Made by a program: the position numbers and the translations under genes
NCBI GenBank assembly: GCA_022820505.1
Contig: JAJEFK010000002.1
Span: 1-64,000, forward strand
Direction of reading: 5' to 3'
DNA length: 64,000 nt
Origin: Acidimicrobiia bacterium
GTDB lineage: Bacteria > Actinomycetota > Acidimicrobiia > Acidimicrobiales > Poriferisodalaceae
Shown here: positions 1 through 8,472 of the stretch, in pieces
Position numbering within the stretch: the stretch's first letter is position 1
Layout of the letters: every line of letters starts with the position of its first letter
The notes under the pieces: model-generated
Databases searched by the model: none
The model's input: the letters and a program-made list of their open reading frames with translations, nothing else
What the model was told of the DNA's origin: nothing

Positions 1-2
1 TG

Positions 3-1130
3 TTCTCCAGCAATCCCGATCCGGTGATTCCCGCATCGGTGCAGAAGCTCATCACGGCTGCAGCGGCGCTGGCCGTGGTCGATGCCGATGAGCGGCTGGT
101 CACCCAAGTGCTGACCGATGCGGAGATCGTTGACGGCGTCCTTGACGGCACCGTTTGGGTTGTCGGCGGCGGTGATCCGCTGATCATGACCTCGTCCTAC
201 GCAGATTCCCACCGGCGCCAACCGCAGCTGCGCACGCCGATGGAAAGCCTCTCTGATGACCTCGTCGCGCTCGGCATCGAAACGCTGCGGGGCAATCTCA
301 TTGCCGACGAGTCTCGCTATGACACGACGCGATTTCCCGAGACGTGGCCGCAGCGGTACATCACGCAGCTGAACAGCGGCCCGCTGTCGGCCCTGAACCT
401 CAACGACGGCATCACTGGATTCACGACGACACTGTCTGCGGCCGAGCATCCGGCACGCTGGTTCGTTTCCACACTGGCAGACCTGCTGCGAGTCCGAGGT
501 GTCTCGGTGGACGTCGAGATCGACGTGTCAGCGGCGCCGAGCGGCATGCGCGAGATTGCTCGCCTCACATCGCCTCCGCTGGTGGAGATCATCCAGCAGA
601 TGCTGCGCGAGAGCGACAACACGACCGCGGAGATGATGCTGCGCGAGATCGGTCTGCGAAGTGCAGGCGAGGGATCCACGCCGGCTGGCGCAGCGGCTGC
701 CGAGCGGATCGTGTCGGATCTGGTGCCCGATCAGTCCCGGCCGGCCGTAGTGGACGGTTCGGGGCTGGATCGCCAGAACATGGTCACGTGCAGCTTCTTC
801 GCAGCACTACTGGATCACTTCGGCACCGATGGTGCTTTCGCGGCGGGGTTGCCGGTAGCGGCACGCACGGGAACGCTCTCACACCGGTTCGCCGAGCATC
901 CCGCAGCGGGTCGGCTGCATGCGAAGACCGGTCTGCTCACCGGTGTGAACGCTCTCGCCGGGTTCATCGAAACCGACAGCGGGACGGTGACGTTCGCGCA
1001 AATGCTGAACGGCGTGCCGCCTGAGGGCCGCCTGGGCTTGGAACTGCAGGAGTCATTGGCCGGACAGCTCCTGCGGTACCCGGTGGGAGACGCCGTCGCC
1101 CTGCGAGGATTGACCCGTGCCCCCGCCTGA
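3..1130 (+). CDS. dacB: D-alanyl-D-alanine carboxypeptidase, PBP4 (DacB) type, 5'-truncated by the window
   Basis: Serine-type penicillin-binding protein that trims or cross-cuts peptidoglycan peptides outside the membrane. All three PBP signatures are visible in order: SVQK (the SxxK nucleophile motif) right at the window edge, SDN near the middle, and KTG (in AKTGLLTG) toward the C-terminus. The reading frame stays open to base 3 and SxxK normally lies tens of residues inside the protein, so the signal peptide and true start lie upstream of the window. The GTG at 24 is not a credible start because it would leave only a few residues before the nucleophile. The 3' end overlaps the next gene by 14 bp, suggesting co-translation. 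Confidence 0.9.
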   Translation, partial: FSSNPDPVIPASVQKLITAAAALAVVDADERLVTQVLTDAEIVDGVLDGTVWVVGGGDPLIMTSSYADSHRRQPQLRTPMESLSDDLVALGIETLRGNLIADESRYDTTRFPETWPQRYITQLNSGPLSALNLNDGITGFTTTLSAAEHPARWFVSTLADLLRVRGVSVDVEIDVSAAPSGMREIARLTSPPLVEIIQQMLRESDNTTAEMMLREIGLRSAGEGSTPAGAAAAERIVSDLVPDQSRPAVVDGSGLDRQNMVTCSFFAALLDHFGTDGAFAAGLPVAARTGTLSHRFAEHPAAGRLHAKTGLLTGVNALAGFIETDSGTVTFAQMLNGVPPEGRLGLELQESLAGQLLRYPVGDAVALRGLTRAPA

Positions 1131-1764
1131 GATTCGACCCATGTTCCCTCTCGGGTCGCCGCTGCTGCCTGGCGCTGTGCTGCCGCTTCACGTCTTCGAG
1201 CCTCGGTACCGGGCGCTCGCCCAGCGGTGCACCAGCAACGATGAGCCATTCGGCGTCGTGATGATCGAGCGCGGCAGCGAAGTCGGCGGCGGAGATGTGC
1301 GCGCCGACGTGGGTTGCTTGGCCTCCATTGCCCAGCACCAGGAATTGCCTGACGGCCGCTGGGTGATGCTGGCCACCGGCGTTTGGCGGATCAGGATCGT
1401 GGAGTGGCTGGCTGATGATCCCTATCCCCGGGCGCTGGTGTCAGATTGGCCCGACGATCCTGCAGATGTGCCCGCCCAGGAGCGCAAGGCGATCGTGGCC
1501 CGACTGCGCCGCCTGCGCGCACGGGCGTCTGAGATCGGAGCGCTCGGAGTCACCGCGGCCGAGTCGGCCGCCATCGACGACCAGCTGGCAAAGCTCGCCG
1601 AGGCCCCGGCTGACGCATCAGCGTGGTCGTTCCAGCTCGCGTCGCTCGTGCCCGCAGGCCCGTTCGACCGCCACAGCCTGCTGTGCGCCTCCGATCCCGC
1701 CGGCCGGGTGGATGTCATCAGCGAGATCCTCGACGGCGTGGAAGAACTGCTGGGCGAACGGTAG
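1117..1764 (+). CDS. Stand-alone LON N-terminal (substrate-binding) domain protein
   Basis: A 215-aa protein made of a LON_substr_bdg-type domain with no ATPase or protease domain. The N-terminal block MFPLGSPLLPGAVLPLHVFE followed by PRYRAL is the classic opening of this family. The role of the stand-alone form is unclear; protein quality control is a family-based guess. The GTG start at 1117 overlaps the end of the carboxypeptidase gene; ATG 1141 (MFPL) is a shorter alternative. It is the second gene of a tightly packed run reaching trmI and lies a few kb from the proteasome locus, which fits but does not prove a proteolysis link. Confidence 0.8.
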   Translation: MPPPEIRPMFPLGSPLLPGAVLPLHVFEPRYRALAQRCTSNDEPFGVVMIERGSEVGGGDVRADVGCLASIAQHQELPDGRWVMLATGVWRIRIVEWLADDPYPRALVSDWPDDPADVPAQERKAIVARLRRLRARASEIGALGVTAAESAAIDDQLAKLAEAPADASAWSFQLASLVPAGPFDRHSLLCASDPAGRVDVISEILDGVEELLGER

Positions 1765-1771
1765 CGTCGCC

Positions 1772-2152
1772 ATGACTGTGCCTCGACGAGACTCCGGCCT
1801 CCGAGCCGAGATTTCCGAATTGGTCGGCATGCTGCGGTCCTACATCGTCCAAGAGACGGTGGGCCCGCTGCGCGGGCTGGGCCGGTATGTGCTGTTCGGG
1901 CTCATCGGCGCCATTGGGGTGAGCCTGGGGGTGGTCTTCGGGGCGCTGGGTGTGGTGCGCGTGCTGCAGGCTGAAACAGACCTCTTCAATGCGAACTGGT
2001 CATTCGTCCCCCATATGGCTGGCGCCTTCGTTCTCTTGATGGCGATTGCGCTGCTGATTCGCGCCATCCGGCCGAAACGCACCGAATTCGCTGCGCCGGA
2101 TCCGGCCGCGCAGCGTGCCGACGACAATGCAGCAGAGGATGACGATGGCTGA
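1772..2152 (+). CDS. Small membrane protein, actinobacterial holin-like (Phage_holin_3_6 / Act_Holin type)
   Basis: A 126-aa protein with a polar N-terminus (about 1-36), two hydrophobic segments (about 37-60 and 75-97) and an acidic, charged tail ending in EDDDG. This two-helix layout with a short amphipathic N-terminus matches actinobacterial proteins annotated as putative holin superfamily; there is no sign of a prophage, so lysis is unlikely. ATG 1772 lies 7 bp after the preceding stop. The end overlaps the next small gene by 8 bp. The three small proteins 1772-2649 look like one co-translated envelope-associated set of unknown function. Confidence 0.65.
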   Translation: MTVPRRDSGLRAEISELVGMLRSYIVQETVGPLRGLGRYVLFGLIGAIGVSLGVVFGALGVVRVLQAETDLFNANWSFVPHMAGAFVLLMAIALLIRAIRPKRTEFAAPDPAAQRADDNAAEDDDG

Positions 2153-2390
2153 CGGCAATAGGGGCACCGGGGCGGGATCGAGCACAGATGACGAGCGCAT
2201 CACTCCGCCGGATATCGCCGATCGCGTGCGACAGCTCGTCGGCGGAGCGGGTGATGCGGCCGAGCAGGTGTCGAGCGCAGTAGTGGCGGTGGCTGCCGCT
2301 GTCGGAACTGGCCTTGTGTTGGCCGCATTCCTGTTCGGCCGTCGCAGGGGTCGCCGACGGAGCACGCTCGTCGAAATCGTTCGGGTATAA
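2145..2390 (+). CDS. Small single-span membrane protein, unknown function
   Basis: An 81-aa protein. The first 45 residues are polar with a possible amphipathic helix (DIADRVRQLVGGAG). One hydrophobic helix follows (SSAVVAVAAAVGTGLVLAAFLF), then a strongly basic stretch (GRRRGRRR) that predicts an inside C-terminus. The start overlaps the previous stop, and the downstream gene begins 13 bp after its stop. No family was recognised. Its position between two other short membrane-associated proteins and upstream of trmI suggests it belongs to the same operon. Confidence 0.55.
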   Translation: MADGNRGTGAGSSTDDERITPPDIADRVRQLVGGAGDAAEQVSSAVVAVAAAVGTGLVLAAFLFGRRRGRRRSTLVEIVRV

Positions 2391-2403
2391 GAGGCTGAGC
2401 CCG

Positions 2404-2649
2404 ATGGCGAAGCGGCTGAGGCGGATGCCGGCCCGAGCCACCGATGCGCTGTGGCGACGGGCGCGGACCGGCAATGGGGTGTGGCTCGCCGCTGCGATCA
2501 TGGCGAGCGGGTTGCGGCTGCTTGTTCGGTGGTCGAAGCGCGAGCGCGAGGTGATCTACCGCGGCGAATTGGCAGCGGGCGAACAACTCACGATCCGTCA
2601 CGTGCCGCCGGGTGACGACGGCGACAGCTCGGCGGCGGAGGGGGCGTGA
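2404..2649 (+). CDS. Small basic protein with one hydrophobic segment, unknown function
   Basis: An 81-aa protein that starts MAKRLRRMPARATDALWRRA. It has a short hydrophobic stretch (GVWLAAAIMASGLRLLV, about 29-45), then a charged region with REREVIYRGELAAGEQLTIRH, which resembles the cytosolic tail seen in other small actinobacterial envelope proteins. Its last codons overlap the trmI start by 4 bp (GTGA), so translational coupling to trmI is likely. No enzymatic motif is visible. Confidence 0.55.
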   Translation: MAKRLRRMPARATDALWRRARTGNGVWLAAAIMASGLRLLVRWSKREREVIYRGELAAGEQLTIRHVPPGDDGDSSAAEGA

Positions 2650-3491
2650 AGCAACCTGACGAGCTGGAAGACGGCGAGACCGTGATCATGGTCGATGGTC
2701 GTCAGCGTCGCTACCTCGTCGTGCTGCGAACTGGCGGCGAGTTTCACACTCATGCCGGAGTCGTGCAGCACGATCAGATCATCGGCTCGCCCGAAGGCTC
2801 GGAGTTCCGCAGCGGTTCGGGTACCCGCTTCGTGGCGGTGCGCCCGACGCTCGCTGATCAGGTTCTGAAGATGCCGCGAGGCGCACAAGTGATCTATCCC
2901 AAGGATCTCGGTGCGATCTGGATGCTGGCCGACGTTCGAGCCGGCATGACAGTCTTCGAAACCGGCGTGGGCTCAGGCGCCTTGTCAGCGACGCTGCTCC
3001 GCTGCGGCGCTTTTGTCACCGGCTACGAGCTGCGGGAGGACTTTGCTGAGCGAGCTGTCCAGAACGTCGAGAGCGTCGCCGGTGCCGAAGCGCTGGACCG
3101 CTATGACGTACAGCTCCGCGATGCCTACGAATCGGTCGATCCGCCCCGCAGCAGTCCGCCACAGAGCAATACCGGGACTGCGGCTGCCGGAGAGGCGACT
3201 TCTTCCGAGTGCCGCTACGACCGGGCCGTGCTCGACATTCCCGAGCCTTGGCGTGTCGCAGTGCACTTGCCAGAACGCTTGCGGCGTGGCGGGATCCTGG
3301 TGGCGTACAACCCGTCAGTGACCCAGGTGCAGCAATTGCGCCGCACGCTGGACGACGGGCCGTGGGCACTCATCGAGACCATCGAGGTCATGCACCGGAG
3401 CTGGCATGTCAAGGGAGCTTCCGTGCGGCCGGATCACCGCATGGTCGCCCACACCGGATTCCTGACACACGCCCGATTGATCGAGGCGTGA
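2646..3491 (+). CDS. trmI: tRNA (adenine-N1)-methyltransferase, TrmI family (m1A58)
   Basis: SAM-dependent enzyme that methylates A58 in the T-loop of tRNA. The 281-aa length is normal for bacterial TrmI. The N-terminal beta domain holds the family block RPTLADQVLKMPRGAQVIYPKD. The Rossmann SAM-binding motif is FETGVGSGALS (about residues 103-113), and DIPEPW near residue 198 is the usual catalytic-side motif. An insertion rich in Ser, Pro and Gly (PPRSSPPQSNTGTAAAGE) between them is longer than in most homologues. The GTG start overlaps the upstream gene by 4 bp. trmI sits next to the Pup-proteasome genes in mycobacteria as well, so this neighbourhood is conserved. Confidence 0.92.
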   Translation: MKQPDELEDGETVIMVDGRQRRYLVVLRTGGEFHTHAGVVQHDQIIGSPEGSEFRSGSGTRFVAVRPTLADQVLKMPRGAQVIYPKDLGAIWMLADVRAGMTVFETGVGSGALSATLLRCGAFVTGYELREDFAERAVQNVESVAGAEALDRYDVQLRDAYESVDPPRSSPPQSNTGTAAAGEATSSECRYDRAVLDIPEPWRVAVHLPERLRRGGILVAYNPSVTQVQQLRRTLDDGPWALIETIEVMHRSWHVKGASVRPDHRMVAHTGFLTHARLIEA

Positions 3492-3559
3492 CACGGGCTT
3501 GCGTGACCCGCGCAGCCGCGTCGCGGCGGCGCCATGAGCGACCGGTCCGGCGGCCGGTG

Positions 3560-4381
3560 ATGCAGGCGGCACGATCGCTGGGCGCTGTGCTGCTGGTTGG
3601 CGCGGTCGTCGCCTGTGGAGCGGATCCCGACGACTCCGGCCGGGGAAGGCCGCCAGTCGCCAGCGTCGCTTCGATCCCGAGTGCCGACGGTCCAGTCTGG
3701 TTGGGCGCACCGCCCTCATCTGTGACGGTCGAAGACCGCGTGCTGGCCGGTGTGGTCGCAGTTCATGCGTTCGGCTGCGGACCGGTGTCTCATGGCTCGG
3801 GGTTCGCAGTCGCGCCGGGACTGCTGGTCGGCTCGGCCCATGTTGTTGCGGGATCATCGAGCGTCGAGATTGCATGGAACGCAGGCGGCGGCGATGGGCT
3901 CGTCACCTCTCCCGCGGACATTGTCGGGTTCGACCCGGCACGAGACCTCGCTTTGCTGCGTTCCGATGCAGCTGTGCCGCCGTTGCAAATCGAACTCGTG
4001 CGTTTTGGAAGCACCGGGGCAGTTATCGGCTACTTGCAAGGGGAACGGCTTGAAGTGTCGCCGGCGCGCATCGAGCATCTGGTCCGGGCATCAGGGCTGT
4101 GGGGCGACGGAATCGGGAGAAACGTGTATTTCCTTGCGGCCGACGTCCAGAAGGGCCAGTCCGGCGGGCCGCTGGTCGACCGAGGCGGAGTAGTCGGGGT
4201 GGCGTTCGCCACCGCGACGGGACCCGACGATGTCGGATATGCGCTCAGCCGGGGGGAACTGCTGGGCTTCCTCGGCTCGTCGGGAGTCGACGTGCGATTT
4301 GACTATCGCGGCGATGCCGTGATCCACGCACAGCCGACGAGTCTCAGGGTGACTTCCAGCGGCGACTGCCGCCTCAGATGA
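3560..4381 (+). CDS. Trypsin-like serine protease, predicted lipoprotein
   Basis: Secreted S1-type protease anchored outside the membrane. From ATG 3560 the protein has a short basic n-region, a hydrophobic core (LGAVLLVGAVVAC) and a lipobox Cys at residue 19. The catalytic triad is complete: His94 in GSAHVV, Asp129 in RDLALL and Ser201 in KGQSGGPL. Its compact size (273 aa) without a PDZ domain resembles the MarP/HtrA-like single-domain proteases of actinobacteria. A GTG at 3488 overlaps the trmI stop and would add 24 mostly basic residues; the shorter start gives a textbook lipoprotein signal. The substrate is not predictable. Confidence 0.8.
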   Translation: MQAARSLGAVLLVGAVVACGADPDDSGRGRPPVASVASIPSADGPVWLGAPPSSVTVEDRVLAGVVAVHAFGCGPVSHGSGFAVAPGLLVGSAHVVAGSSSVEIAWNAGGGDGLVTSPADIVGFDPARDLALLRSDAAVPPLQIELVRFGSTGAVIGYLQGERLEVSPARIEHLVRASGLWGDGIGRNVYFLAADVQKGQSGGPLVDRGGVVGVAFATATGPDDVGYALSRGELLGFLGSSGVDVRFDYRGDAVIHAQPTSLRVTSSGDCRLR

Positions 4382-4391
4382 CGAGAGACCG

Positions 4392-4405
4392 GAGGCTTAC
4401 GCCTC
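4392..4405. other. Short hairpin after the protease gene
   Basis: Perfect 5-bp inverted repeat GAGGC / GCCTC around a TTAC loop, 11 bp after the protease stop and just before the much stronger stem at 4421-4448. It may assist termination; weak on its own. Confidence 0.35.
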
Positions 4406-4420
4406 GATCTGAGCTTGTCG

Positions 4421-4448
4421 CTTTATTGAAGCTCACGCTTCAATAAAG
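4421..4448. terminator. Perfect 12-bp stem-loop between convergent genes, with the ferredoxin stop codon in its loop
   Basis: Arms 4421-4432 (CTTTATTGAAGC) and 4437-4448 (GCTTCAATAAAG) are exact reverse complements around a 4-base loop. Read on the minus strand the loop is GUGA, a GNRA-type tetraloop, and its UGA is the stop codon of the ferredoxin gene. It lies between two convergent genes, so a bidirectional terminator or 3'-end stabiliser is the simplest reading. No U-run follows on either strand, so classical intrinsic termination is not assured. The AT-rich stem stands out from the GC-rich surroundings. Confidence 0.6.
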
Positions 4449-4666
4449 ATGCACTCCCCGGGGCACTCTTCGGCGGACTCGATCACGGCGTCGAGCTGCG
4501 AGTCGGGAAACTCTGCGAGCCCCTCGACACCGCCCGGTTCGGCGAAGACCTTGTCGCCCTCTTTCACGTATGCAAGCCCGTCGTCGAGAAGCGTGAAGAC
4601 ATCGGGCGCGATCTCTTCGCAGAGCCCGTCACCGGTGCACAGATCTTGATCGATCCAGACCTTCAT
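4433..4666 (-). CDS. Small 3Fe-4S / 4Fe-4S ferredoxin
   Basis: A 77-aa electron carrier of the single-cluster actinobacterial ferredoxin type that often serves cytochromes P450 or other oxidoreductases. Visible ligands are Cys10 and Cys16 (LCTGDGLC) and Cys68 and Cys72 (CPGEC). The acidic middle and the APDVF motif after the first Cys pair are typical. The start is set by a purine-rich Shine-Dalgarno (AGGAAGGG) about 10 nt upstream of ATG 4666. A TAGATT box lies further upstream in the divergent region shared with mpa. It stands alone on the minus strand; its partner is not evident here. Confidence 0.85.
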   Translation of the reverse strand: MKVWIDQDLCTGDGLCEEIAPDVFTLLDDGLAYVKEGDKVFAEPGGVEGLAEFPDSQLDAVIESAEECPGECIFIEA

Positions 4667-4840
4667 CGTGTAGCGACCCTTCCTGTGGGGCGGCCCGAAG
4701 GGGGGAACCGAGCCACCTATGAAATCTACCGAGTCGGCGCGCGTCCTGCACGGCACTCATCGGCCCTGGCCTAGTGGTCGGACTGGCACGCGAGCAGGCG
4801 TCGCGTCTTGCCAGCAGTGTCAGGGTAGTGTCGGCCGCGC
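4667..4840. promoter_or_regulatory. Divergent promoter region between ferredoxin and mpa
   Basis: The 174-bp gap holds the ferredoxin ribosome-binding site and a TAGATT -10-like box on the minus strand. On the plus strand a TAGTGT -10-like hexamer at 4826-4831 ends 9 nt before the mpa ATG. No clear -35 box is seen for mpa at normal spacing. No ribosome-binding site precedes mpa, so its message may be leaderless or nearly so. Confidence 0.45.
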
Positions 4841-6604
4841 ATGGACCAGGGCGACGACGACACCCAGCGCAGCAGCGCAGCGGATGCGGGCGCACTCCGC
4901 AGCCGCATGCGCACGCTCGAGGAAGAGGTCGCGCTGCTCCGGCGCAAGCTGGCCGACACGCCGGCGCGGGTCAGCACGCTCGAAGAACGCCTGCTCGAGG
5001 CGAAGGGTCAGCTGTCGGCTGCGGTCTCGCAGAACGAGAAGCTGACCTACACGCTGCGCGAGGCGCGAGAGCACATCGCGGCCCTGCGCGAAGAGGTCGA
5101 CAAGCTGACCCAGCCGCCGTCGGCCTACGGCACGTTCCTGTCCCGCAACGACGACGGCACGGCGGATGTGCACGCCAGCGGGCGCAAAATGCGCGTCGCC
5201 CTGCACCCCGACTTGGCCGAGACCGAACTGGTCGAGGGCAGCGAGGTGGTGCTGAACGAGTCGTACAACATCGTGCTGGCTCGGGGGCCTGAGACGTCCG
5301 GCGAGGTGGTGACGCTGAACGAGGTGCTCGCCGACGGCTTCCGTGCGCTGGTCACGGGGCGCGCCGACGAGGAACGCATCGTGGAGCTCGCAGGCGATCT
5401 GCGCGACGAGCCGCTGCGGTCCGGCGACAACCTGCTGCTCGACGTGCGCTCCAACATCGTGCTCGAGCGCCTGCCACGGCCCGAAGTGGACGATCTGCTG
5501 CTCGAAGAAGTGCCGGACGTCACCTATGAAGACATCGGCGGGCTGGACACTCAGATCGAGCTCATCACCGATGCCGTGGAGCTGCCGTACCTGCATCAGG
5601 ACCTGTTCCGCACCTACGACCTTCCGGCCCCGAAGGGCATCCTGCTCTACGGCCCGCCCGGGTGCGGCAAGACGCTGATCGCGAAGGCGGTCGCCAACTC
5701 GCTGGCAGCCAAGGTGGGGGAGGTTTCTGGCCAGCAGGGCGCACGCAGCTTCTTCATCAACATCAAGGGTCCCGAGCTGCTCAACAAGTACGTGGGCGAG
5801 ACCGAGCGCCAGATCCGGCGCATTTTCGAGCGCGCCAGGGAGAAGGCTTCCGAGGGTTGGCCGGTGATCGTCTTCTTCGACGAGATGGAGTCGCTGTTCC
5901 GCACGCGCGGCAGCGGCATCAGCTCCGACATGGAGTCGACGGTCGTGCCGCAGTTGCTCGCGGAGATCGACGGCGTCGAGGGTTTGCGCAATGTGATCGT
6001 GATCGGCGCCTCGAACCGGGAAGATCTCATCGACCCGGCGATCCTGCGCCCTGGCCGCCTCGACGTGAAGATCAAGATCAACCGGCCCGACGAGCAGGCG
6101 GCACTGTCGATCTTCAGCACGTATCTCACGCCGACGCTGCCGATCGACCCGATGGAAGTCGCCGATCTGGGCGGCGGCGATCCCCACAAGGCCGTCCGGA
6201 TCATGATCGAGCGGACCGTCGACGAGATGTACCGCCCCGATGACCTCAACCGTTTCCTCGAGGTCACCTACCAGAACGGCGACAAGGAAGTCATGTACTT
6301 CAAGGACTTCGCGTCTGGGGCGATGATCGAGAACATCGTGCGCCGGGCCAAGAAGAACGCCATCAAGCGATCGCTTGCCACCGGCAGCAACGGCATCCGG
6401 CTGGACGACCTCATGGGCTCGATCCGCCAGGAGTTCCGTGAGCACGAAGACCTGCCCAACACGACGAACCCCGACGACTGGGCGAAGATCTCCGGCAAGA
6501 AGGGCGAACGGATCGTCTTCATCCGGACCCTCGTCGATCCCGACGAGAGCGATGCGCTCGGTGGCCGAGCCATCGAACGGGTGCAGACCAGCCAGTACCT
6601 GTAG
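4841..6604 (+). CDS. mpa: Mycobacterial proteasome ATPase (Mpa/ARC)
   Basis: Hexameric AAA+ unfoldase that recognises Pup-tagged proteins through its N-terminal coiled coil and feeds them into the 20S proteasome. The 587-aa protein has a charged coiled-coil region (about 18-90), tandem OB-fold interdomains (about 95-240), then the AAA+ module with Walker A GPPGCGKT at 271-278 and Walker B with Asp347/Glu348 in FFDEMES. It ends in QYL, the penultimate-Tyr tail that docks into the proteasome alpha ring and opens its gate. Length and tail match Mpa/ARC closely. It heads the pupylation locus; dop follows after 81 bp. Confidence 0.97.
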   Translation: MDQGDDDTQRSSAADAGALRSRMRTLEEEVALLRRKLADTPARVSTLEERLLEAKGQLSAAVSQNEKLTYTLREAREHIAALREEVDKLTQPPSAYGTFLSRNDDGTADVHASGRKMRVALHPDLAETELVEGSEVVLNESYNIVLARGPETSGEVVTLNEVLADGFRALVTGRADEERIVELAGDLRDEPLRSGDNLLLDVRSNIVLERLPRPEVDDLLLEEVPDVTYEDIGGLDTQIELITDAVELPYLHQDLFRTYDLPAPKGILLYGPPGCGKTLIAKAVANSLAAKVGEVSGQQGARSFFINIKGPELLNKYVGETERQIRRIFERAREKASEGWPVIVFFDEMESLFRTRGSGISSDMESTVVPQLLAEIDGVEGLRNVIVIGASNREDLIDPAILRPGRLDVKIKINRPDEQAALSIFSTYLTPTLPIDPMEVADLGGGDPHKAVRIMIERTVDEMYRPDDLNRFLEVTYQNGDKEVMYFKDFASGAMIENIVRRAKKNAIKRSLATGSNGIRLDDLMGSIRQEFREHEDLPNTTNPDDWAKISGKKGERIVFIRTLVDPDESDALGGRAIERVQTSQYL

Positions 6605-6671
6605 AGCCCAGTACGTTCAACGGGCAGCAACAGAGATCGCGTCGGAAGGGCGCATCTCTCCGCGCATCCTC

Positions 6672-6677
6672 TAGGGT
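6672..6677 (+). promoter_or_regulatory. -10 box (TAGGGT) for a leaderless dop transcript
   Basis: A TANNNT hexamer ends 8 nt before the dop GTG and no Shine-Dalgarno is present. In actinobacteria this spacing places transcription start at or next to the start codon. The same arrangement recurs at tatA, the ThyX-like gene, proS and the iclR gene. Confidence 0.5.
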
Positions 6678-6685
6678 CTCGCGCG

Positions 6686-8194
6686 GTGGCGGTTCACAAG
6701 GTCGTTGGCATCGAGACTGAGTTCGGCATCATCCATCGCTGCAACGGCGACTCCAATCCCGTGGCGGCGTCGTCGATGATCATCAACGCCTACGTCAACG
6801 GCTTCCTGTGCCAACGCGTCAGCTGGGACTTCGAAGACGAGCAGCCCGGGGCTGACGCGAGGGGATTCAACGAGTTCGACGCGCTAGCGCCTGAGATCGA
6901 AACGCACCTGGTCAACGCCGTGCTGACCAACGGCGCCCGCTACTACGTCGACCACGCGCACCCTGAGCTGTCGACTCCCGAGTGCTCGGACGCCCGCCAA
7001 TGCGTCGTGTACGACCGGGCAGCGGAGGAGATCTTGATCCGGTCCATGCAGGCGGCAAACAATCTCCTGCCAGACGACGAAGAACTGGTCATCCACAAGA
7101 ACAACAGCGACGGCAAGGGCAACAGCTACGGCTGCCACGAGAACTACCTGCTGGACCGCGATGTGCCGTTCGGCCGGGTGGTGACGCACATTCTGCCCTT
7201 CTTCGTGACCCGCCAGATCTTCTGCGGCGCCGGCAAGCTGGGCGTCGAGGTCCCGATGAACGACGGCTCTCCGGCGCCGTTCGGAGACCGGCCGTTCCAG
7301 ATCAGCCAGCGCGCCGACTTCTTCGAGGAGGAAGTCGGACTCGAGACCACGCTCAAGCGGCCCATTGTCAACACCCGCGACGAGCCGCACGCCGACACGC
7401 GCAAGTACCGGCGCCTGCACGTCATCATCGGCGACGCCAACATGAGCGAGCTCCAGACGTATCTCAAGCTGGGCACGACCTCGCTGGTGCTGGCGATGAT
7501 CGACGACGACTTCGTGCCCGAGCCCCTGACGCCGCTCGTGCCGGTCGCAGCGCTGCGCCAGGTGAGCTTCGACACTGCCCTGTCGGGGCTGATCGAACTG
7601 GTCGACGGCCGTCGCATGCGAGCCATCGAGGTCCAATGGGAGTACTTGGAGCTGGCGCGGAAGTACGCGCAGAGCCATGGCCTGGATCCTGTCGGCGGCG
7701 ACGACATCGGCAATGACATCCTGGACCGCTGGGAAGCCGCGCTCACGGGGCTGGAATCGGATCCAATGAGCCTTGCGACGCAATTGGACTGGGTTGCCAA
7801 GCTGCGCCTGTACGAGGCCTTCGCCGAGCGGCACGACCTCGACTGGGATGATCCGAAGCTCGCCGCCTTGGATTTGCAGTATCACGACCTGCGGCCGTCC
7901 AAGTCGCTGGCCCGACGCATCGGCCTTGAACGCGTCACCACCGACGACGAAGTGGACGAGGCGGTCTCGGCACCGCCGCCGACGACGCGCGCGTACTTTC
8001 GGGGCCGTTGCCTCGACAAGTTCGGGGACGAGATCGTGGCCGCCAACTGGGACTCGATGGTGTTCGACATCGGCACCGACCCGCTGCGGCGCGTGCCGAT
8101 GCTCGAACCGCTGCGAGGAACCCAAGCGCACGTGGGTAGCTTGTTGGACGAGTGCCGGGACGCAGCCGAGCTGCTGCGCCGGCTGGGCAATTAG
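6686..8194 (+). CDS. dop: Depupylase / Pup deamidase (Dop)
   Basis: Carboxylate-amine-ligase-fold enzyme that cleaves Pup from substrates and, where needed, deamidates the Pup C-terminal Gln. The 502-aa length matches mycobacterial Dop. The start motif GIETEFGI carries the Mg/ATP-binding glutamates. ENYLLDRDVPF and the [10 protein letters not shown] block (here [10 protein letters not shown]) are shared with PafA, as expected for paralogues. A region near residues 35-60 (VSWDFEDEQPGADARGF) corresponds to the Dop-loop that PafA lacks. Because the Pup encoded here already ends in Glu, Dop should act only as depupylase in this organism. Confidence 0.96.
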   Translation: MAVHKVVGIETEFGIIHRCNGDSNPVAASSMIINAYVNGFLCQRVSWDFEDEQPGADARGFNEFDALAPEIETHLVNAVLTNGARYYVDHAHPELSTPECSDARQCVVYDRAAEEILIRSMQAANNLLPDDEELVIHKNNSDGKGNSYGCHENYLLDRDVPFGRVVTHILPFFVTRQIFCGAGKLGVEVPMNDGSPAPFGDRPFQISQRADFFEEEVGLETTLKRPIVNTRDEPHADTRKYRRLHVIIGDANMSELQTYLKLGTTSLVLAMIDDDFVPEPLTPLVPVAALRQVSFDTALSGLIELVDGRRMRAIEVQWEYLELARKYAQSHGLDPVGGDDIGNDILDRWEAALTGLESDPMSLATQLDWVAKLRLYEAFAERHDLDWDDPKLAALDLQYHDLRPSKSLARRIGLERVTTDDEVDEAVSAPPPTTRAYFRGRCLDKFGDEIVAANWDSMVFDIGTDPLRRVPMLEPLRGTQAHVGSLLDECRDAAELLRRLGN

Positions 8195-8280
8195 CCGCTG
8201 GGTTCAGACTCGAACGCAGGCGGCAATCGGAACTCTCACGCATTCGAGACCCAAGCAATCGACACCGGAGGAGGCCCGAG

Positions 8281-8472
8281 ATGGCAGAACGCGAGCAGAT
8301 GCGACGGTCGGCTCCGAGGGAGACCGAGAGTCCCGCACAGCAGGACACCTCGTCTGAAGGAGCGACCGAACTGAAGGCGGAGCTCGACGACCTGCTCGAC
8401 GAGATCGACGATGTGCTCGAGACCAATGCCGAAGAGTTCGTGAAGAACTACGTGCAGAAGGGCGGCGAGTGA
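8281..8472 (+). CDS. pup: Prokaryotic ubiquitin-like protein Pup, ending in GGE
   Basis: A 63-aa intrinsically disordered tag that is joined through its C-terminal Glu to substrate lysines. The conserved helix-forming half (ELDDLLDEIDDVLETNAEEF) that binds the Mpa coiled coil is present. The C-terminus is VQKGGE; many actinobacteria encode GGQ, which needs deamidation, so this Pup is ready for ligation as translated. A good ribosome-binding site (GGAGGAGG) precedes ATG 8281. Its stop overlaps the prcB start (GTGA), coupling tag and protease production. Confidence 0.97.
   Translation: MAEREQMRRSAPRETESPAQQDTSSEGATELKAELDDLLDEIDDVLETNAEEFVKNYVQKGGE

Noticed and set aside
4820..6445. Minus-strand open frame of about 540 codons opposite mpa
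   Set aside because: Shadow of the mpa codon pattern with no recognisable domain.
6884..8131. Minus-strand open frame of about 415 codons opposite dop
   Set aside because: Shadow frame; dop has full-length homology.
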